Below, piece after piece: positions 60,546 through 64,000 of a stretch of 64,000 bases of DNA (positions are counted from its first letter, which is position 1; the number at the start of each line of letters is the position of its first letter). The position numbers and the translations under genes are program-made. Origin of the DNA: Leucobacter aridicollis. Its GTDB lineage: Bacteria > Actinomycetota > Actinomycetes > Actinomycetales > Microbacteriaceae. Location of the stretch: positions 1,550,001-1,614,000 of the forward strand of contig NZ_JACCBD010000001.1 of the NCBI RefSeq assembly GCF_013409595.1, given 5' to 3'. The notes beneath the pieces are model-generated. The model was not told the DNA's origin. It did no database searches and saw only the letters and a program-made list of their open reading frames with translations.

Positions 60546-61121
60546 CTACTTCGGGAACTCGCGGCGCTTGACCTGGGGCTTCGGCATCCGCAGCATGCGG
60601 AACTGCATCGCGCGCATCGCGCCGTACCACTTGAAGCCGGGCTGCACGTTGCCCTCGCCAAACTTCTCAGTGAGCTTCTTCTTCAAGATAAAGGTGAGCG
60701 CAAACGCGTCGACGATAGCGAAGAGGAGGAAGGCCCAGACGAAGAAGACGCCGTACACCTGCACCCAGCCCGGGAACATCGCGACAACCAGGAAGATCAC
60801 CATGACCGGGATGAGTAGCTCGCCCGCGCTCCAACGCGCGTCAACGTAGTCGCGAACGAACCGGCGCTGCGGTCCGCGATCGCGCTGTGTGAGGTAGCGC
60901 TCCTCGCCGGCCATCATTCCGGCACGGGCACGCTCGCGCGCCTCGTTCTGCTGCTGGCGCTGTTGCTTGCGCAGCTCCTTATCCTGCGAGCCCACGATGG
61001 GGCGCGCGTTCGCAGCCTGGGCAACCTTGCGCGAGGGGGTGGGGCGGCCCTTGCCCTGCAGCTCCTCAGCCGCGTCCTCGTGGCTCGAACCTGCGGTGTC
61101 GTCTCGCTTGGCAGCGCTCAT
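60546..61121 (-). CDS. DUF3043 membrane protein
   Basis: The product is 191 residues. DUF3043 proteins occur across actinobacteria and have no assigned function. A charged N-terminus (RKQQRQQQNEARERARAG, helical) is followed by the YLTQRDRGPQRRFVRDYVDAR motif, two membrane helices (about 103-123 and 128-148) and a basic C-terminus. It neighbours the cytochrome oxidase and erpA genes, as in many relatives. Confidence 0.9.
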   Translation of the reverse strand: MSAAKRDDTAGSSHEDAAEELQGKGRPTPSRKVAQAANARPIVGSQDKELRKQQRQQQNEARERARAGMMAGEERYLTQRDRGPQRRFVRDYVDARWSAGELLIPVMVIFLVVAMFPGWVQVYGVFFVWAFLLFAIVDAFALTFILKKKLTEKFGEGNVQPGFKWYGAMRAMQFRMLRMPKPQVKRREFPK

Positions 61122-61341
61122 GATCGCTTGTGCATTCCTCTCGTCTGACCGCCCAATGGGGCAGTCTGTCTCTCACCCAAGCGTAGCGCCTCAAACGGGC
61201 GTAGACTGATGACGTCCGGTCTCGTTACCGCTATTTGTTTTGCCCAACGCGCGCTCAGCCCGCGGGACGCGAACAACACGCGGGGCGGATCGGTGGCCCA
61301 AGGAGCATCCGAAGAGTGGCCGAGAAAGCGGAGGAGAACGC
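61122..61341. other. Divergent gap before erpA
   Basis: These 220 bases separate the divergent DUF3043 and erpA genes. GTAGACTGATG near 61200-61210 could carry a -10 (TAGACT) for the plus strand. GGAGGAG (61330-61336) is the erpA ribosome binding site. No repeat or structured RNA is evident. Confidence 0.3.
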
Positions 61342-61692
61342 ATGAGTAACGACACTGCAGTACGCGAGCACGGAGTCGCGCTGAGCTCAGCAGCACAGGA
61401 CAAGGTTCGCAGCCTGCTTAATCAGGAGGGCCGCGACGACCTGCGGCTCCGCATCGCCGTGCAGCCTGGCGGTTGCTCCGGCCTGATCTACCAGCTGTAC
61501 TTCGACGAACGCTCGCTCGAGAACGACGCGGTCGTTGACTTCGAGGGCGTCGAGGTGGTCGTTGACCAGATGAGCATCCCGTACCTGTCGGGCGCCACCA
61601 TCGACTTCGAGGACACGATCCAGAAGCAGGGCTTCACGATCGACAACCCCAACGCGCAGGGCTCATGCGCCTGCGGCGACAGCTTCGCATAA
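61342..61692 (+). CDS. erpA: Iron-sulphur cluster insertion protein ErpA/HesB type
   Basis: The product is 116 residues. A-type carriers pass Fe-S clusters to target enzymes. The three conserved cysteines are in GGCSGL and the C-terminal SCACGDSF. ATG 61342 has a good GGAGGAG 5 bases upstream. Likely clients in this window are the clusters of GltB and GltD. Confidence 0.95.
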   Translation: MSNDTAVREHGVALSSAAQDKVRSLLNQEGRDDLRLRIAVQPGGCSGLIYQLYFDERSLENDAVVDFEGVEVVVDQMSIPYLSGATIDFEDTIQKQGFTIDNPNAQGSCACGDSFA

Positions 61693-61832
61693 GTCAAGAA
61701 TGTTCTGCCCACTTGGTCGCGACACCCCCGTTTGCGTTCGGGGAACGCTCAGGTTCGCGCTAAGCTAACAGGTAGTCATCAGTTTCGCCTGCCTGCGTGG
61801 GCAATGACCGGTAAGAATTCGAAAGGTATGCG

Positions 61833-62705
61833 GTGCGTTCCAATCGTGTAAACAAATGGGTTGCGGCCCCAGTCGCCATCGGCGCGGCTCTCCTGCTCGC
61901 TGGCTGCACTCCTGAGCAGCAGCGCGGCTTCCTCCCCGAGGGATCCACTCACGCCACGAACCACACGGAGGGCATCACCGCTCTCTGGGTGAACTCGTGG
62001 ATCGTGCTGCTGGGTGTTGGTGTCATCACCTGGGGCCTCATTATCTGGGCAACCATCGCGTACCGTCGCCGTAAGGGCCAGACCGGCCTTCCCGTGCAGC
62101 TGCGCTACAACATGCCCATTGAGACGTTCTTCACGGTTGTCCCCGTGATCCTCGTGCTTGGTTTCTTCGCGTTCACCGCGCAGGAGCAGGCAAAGATCGA
62201 GGCTCGCTACGACAACCCCGAGAACGTCGTTGAGGTGTTCGGCAAGCGCTGGGCATGGGACTTCAACTACATCAGCGACGACGTCCACTTCCAGGGCGTC
62301 CAGGTGAAGACCGATGAGAAGGGTTCGGCTCTCCCCGAGACGATGCCCGTGCTCATGCTCCCCGTCGACAAGACGACGGAGATCCGCCTGGAGACTCGCG
62401 ATGTCATCCACTCCTTCTGGGTCGTTGAGTACCTGTACAAGAAGGACATGATCCCCGGCCAGACCAACTACATGAGCTTCACGCCGACTGAAACCGGCAC
62501 GTTCATGGGTAAGTGCGCCGAGCTCTGTGGCCAGGACCACTCGATGATGCTCTTCGAGCTTCAGGTTGTCGAGCAGGACGAGTACGACGCATACGTCGAG
62601 TCGCTCCGCGCTGAGGGCAACACGGGCCGCGTCGGCGAAGAGGCGAACGCGAACATCGAGTCGTTCCACGGCGACGAGGCTCAGGCCCAGAACGAGAAGA
62701 AGTAA
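61833..62705 (+). CDS. ctaC: Cytochrome c oxidase subunit II
   Basis: The product is 290 residues. It carries electrons from cytochrome c to subunit I through the CuA centre. A lipoprotein signal ends in LLAGC (Cys near residue 25), followed by two membrane helices (about 50-75 and 95-115). The CuA ligands are His in VIHSFWV and [14 protein letters not shown] near the C-terminus. The acidic 30-residue tail is extra. GTG 61833 is preceded by GAAAGG. CCCCG-TTTGCGTT-CGGGG (61728-61745 region) upstream may end erpA. Confidence 0.95.
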   Translation: MRSNRVNKWVAAPVAIGAALLLAGCTPEQQRGFLPEGSTHATNHTEGITALWVNSWIVLLGVGVITWGLIIWATIAYRRRKGQTGLPVQLRYNMPIETFFTVVPVILVLGFFAFTAQEQAKIEARYDNPENVVEVFGKRWAWDFNYISDDVHFQGVQVKTDEKGSALPETMPVLMLPVDKTTEIRLETRDVIHSFWVVEYLYKKDMIPGQTNYMSFTPTETGTFMGKCAELCGQDHSMMLFELQVVEQDEYDAYVESLRAEGNTGRVGEEANANIESFHGDEAQAQNEKK

Positions 62706-62719
62706 CGAGGGATAGAGAG

Positions 62720-64000
62720 ATGAAGAAGGGTAACATCATCGTTTCGTGGATGACATCCACGGATCACAAGGTGATCGGGTACATGTACCTGATTAGCTCC
62801 TTCGTGTGGTTCCTTGTCGGCGGCCTCATGGCCCTGCTGATCCGCGCGCAGCTGTTCGCACCGGGCCTCGAGGTCATCGCCACCAAGGAACAGTACAACC
62901 AGCTGTTCACCATGCACGGCACCATCATGCTGCTCATGTTTGCAACGCCGCTCTTTGCCGGCTTCGCGAACGTCATGATGCCGCTGCAGATCGGTGCCCC
63001 GGACGTCGCGTTCCCGCGACTCAACGCCTTCGCGTTCTGGCTCTACACCTTCGGCTCGCTCATCGCGGTCGGTGGCTTCCTCACCCCGCAGGGCGCGGCA
63101 TCGTTCGGCTGGTTCGCGTACGCGCCGCTGTCTGACGTGACCTACTCGCCTGGCGTCGGTGGAAACCTCTGGGTGCTCGGCCTCGGTATTGCCGGCTTCG
63201 GCACCATCATGGGTGGCGTGAACTTCATCACCACCATCATCACGATGCGTGCGCCTGGCATGACCATGTGGCGCATGTCCGTGTTCACCTGGAACACGCT
63301 CGTCACCTCGCTCCTCGTGATCCTGGTCTTCCCCGTGCTCGCGGCCGCGTTCTTCGGACTCGCTGCCGACCGTATCTTCGGCGCTCAGATCTACAGCGGC
63401 GAAGGCGGAGCAATCCTCTGGCAGCACCTCTTCTGGTTCTTCGGCCACCCCGAGGTGTACATCATCGCGCTGCCGTTCTTCGGCATCGTCTCCGAGATCT
63501 TCCCGGTGTTCAGCCGCAAGCCGATCTTCGGATACAAGACGCTGATCTACGCGACGATCGCGATCGCCGCGCTGTCGATGACCGTGTGGGCGCACCACAT
63601 GTACGTCACCGGTTCCGTCCTGCTGCCGTTCTTCGCCCTGATGACGATGCTCATCGCGGTCCCGACCGGCGTCAAGATCTTCAACTGGCTGGGTACGATG
63701 TGGCGTGGCTCGATCACGTTCGAGACCCCGATGCTCTGGTCGCTCGGCTTCCTCGTGACCTTCGTGTTCGGCGGCCTCACCGGCGTCATCCTCGCCTCGC
63801 CCGCGCTCGACTTCCACCTCTCGGACACCTACTTCGTCGTGGCACACTTCCACTACGTCGTGTTCGGCACGGTCGTCTTCGCGATGTTCGCCGGCTTCTA
63901 CTTCTGGTGGCCCAAGTGGACCGGCAAGATGCTCAACGAGCGCCTCGGCAAGATTCACTTCTGGGTCCTGTTCATCGGCTTCCACACGACGTTCCTCGTG
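62720..64000 (+). CDS. ctaD: Cytochrome c oxidase subunit I (5' part, runs off the window)
   Basis: At least 427 codons are open to the window end. Subunit I binds heme a, heme a3 and CuB and reduces oxygen to water while pumping protons. Visible ligands are His in [11 protein letters not shown] (heme a), [13 protein letters not shown] (CuB His and the Tyr crosslink), WAHHMYV (CuB) and [10 protein letters not shown] (hemes a3 and a). ATG 62720 lies 14 bases after the ctaC stop with GAGGGATAGAG between them. The two are one operon. Confidence 0.96.
   Translation, partial: MKKGNIIVSWMTSTDHKVIGYMYLISSFVWFLVGGLMALLIRAQLFAPGLEVIATKEQYNQLFTMHGTIMLLMFATPLFAGFANVMMPLQIGAPDVAFPRLNAFAFWLYTFGSLIAVGGFLTPQGAASFGWFAYAPLSDVTYSPGVGGNLWVLGLGIAGFGTIMGGVNFITTIITMRAPGMTMWRMSVFTWNTLVTSLLVILVFPVLAAAFFGLAADRIFGAQIYSGEGGAILWQHLFWFFGHPEVYIIALPFFGIVSEIFPVFSRKPIFGYKTLIYATIAIAALSMTVWAHHMYVTGSVLLPFFALMTMLIAVPTGVKIFNWLGTMWRGSITFETPMLWSLGFLVTFVFGGLTGVILASPALDFHLSDTYFVVAHFHYVVFGTVVFAMFAGFYFWWPKWTGKMLNERLGKIHFWVLFIGFHTTFLV

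Noticed and set aside
62681..63985. A 434-codon minus-strand ORF opposite ctaD
   Set aside because: Its translation is charged His/Glu/Arg-rich low complexity, an antisense image of the membrane helices of cytochrome oxidase.

Overview
The window is chromosomal DNA of a high-GC actinobacterium, most likely family Microbacteriaceae and close to Leucobacter. Support comes from frequent GTG starts, ATGA/GTGA-coupled genes, and lineage markers: mycothiol ligase MshC, RNA polymerase-binding protein RbpA, the WYL pair PafB-PafC, a DUF3043 membrane protein, a HelY-type helicase and a lipoprotein-type CtaC. The genus is an inference from gene content, not from a search.

Layout. 1-9.8 kb is mixed accessory and metabolic: the start of an SdhA-like flavoprotein with a divergent LysR regulator, an SRAP (HMCES-type) protein, an Erm rRNA methyltransferase behind a leader peptide and hairpins, a PLP aminotransferase, a two-gene CrcB/Fluc fluoride channel, an NmrA-type reductase divergent from its HxlR regulator, a gamma-glutamyltransferase and a DUF4303-like/HEAT protein. 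9.8-15.5 kb is a tightly coupled jetABC (mksFEB-like) operon, a Wadjet/MksB SMC complex, with no jetD nuclease gene beside it. 15.5-22.8 kb holds pyridoxal kinase, a GlcD-type oxidase, gluQ, a GerW-like protein, an SGNH hydrolase, a superfamily 2 helicase and a YbaK deacylase. 22.9-23.6 kb is tRNA-Leu(GAG), a duplicated terminator and about 500 bases of palindromic and low-complexity repeats.

23.6-33.1 kb holds a small membrane protein, two ABC-F ATPases (one coupled to an M23 peptidase, one next to an EamA transporter), an SDR following a second M23 peptidase, and an M20 peptidase. 33.2-46.7 kb is a conserved actinobacterial core: uppP-mshC, a PAC2 protein, a HAD domain running in frame into trmI, an FKBP-like lipoprotein, pafB-pafC-tatC-helY-lnt and rbpA. 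The dop/pup/pafA/arc genes expected in this neighbourhood are not present.

46.9-64 kb holds an SDR, gltB-gltD preceded by repeats and a palindrome, a methyltransferase, a TSUP transporter, hisD-nrdR-pyrD as one overlapping operon, DUF3043, erpA, ctaC and the 5' part of ctaD, which runs off the end.

Most notable: jetABC without jetD; the erm leader with a hairpin covering the ribosome binding site; the HAD-TrmI open fusion; the absent Pup ligase locus; and undescribed palindromic or tandem-repeat elements at 23.1-23.55 kb and 47.7-47.85 kb.
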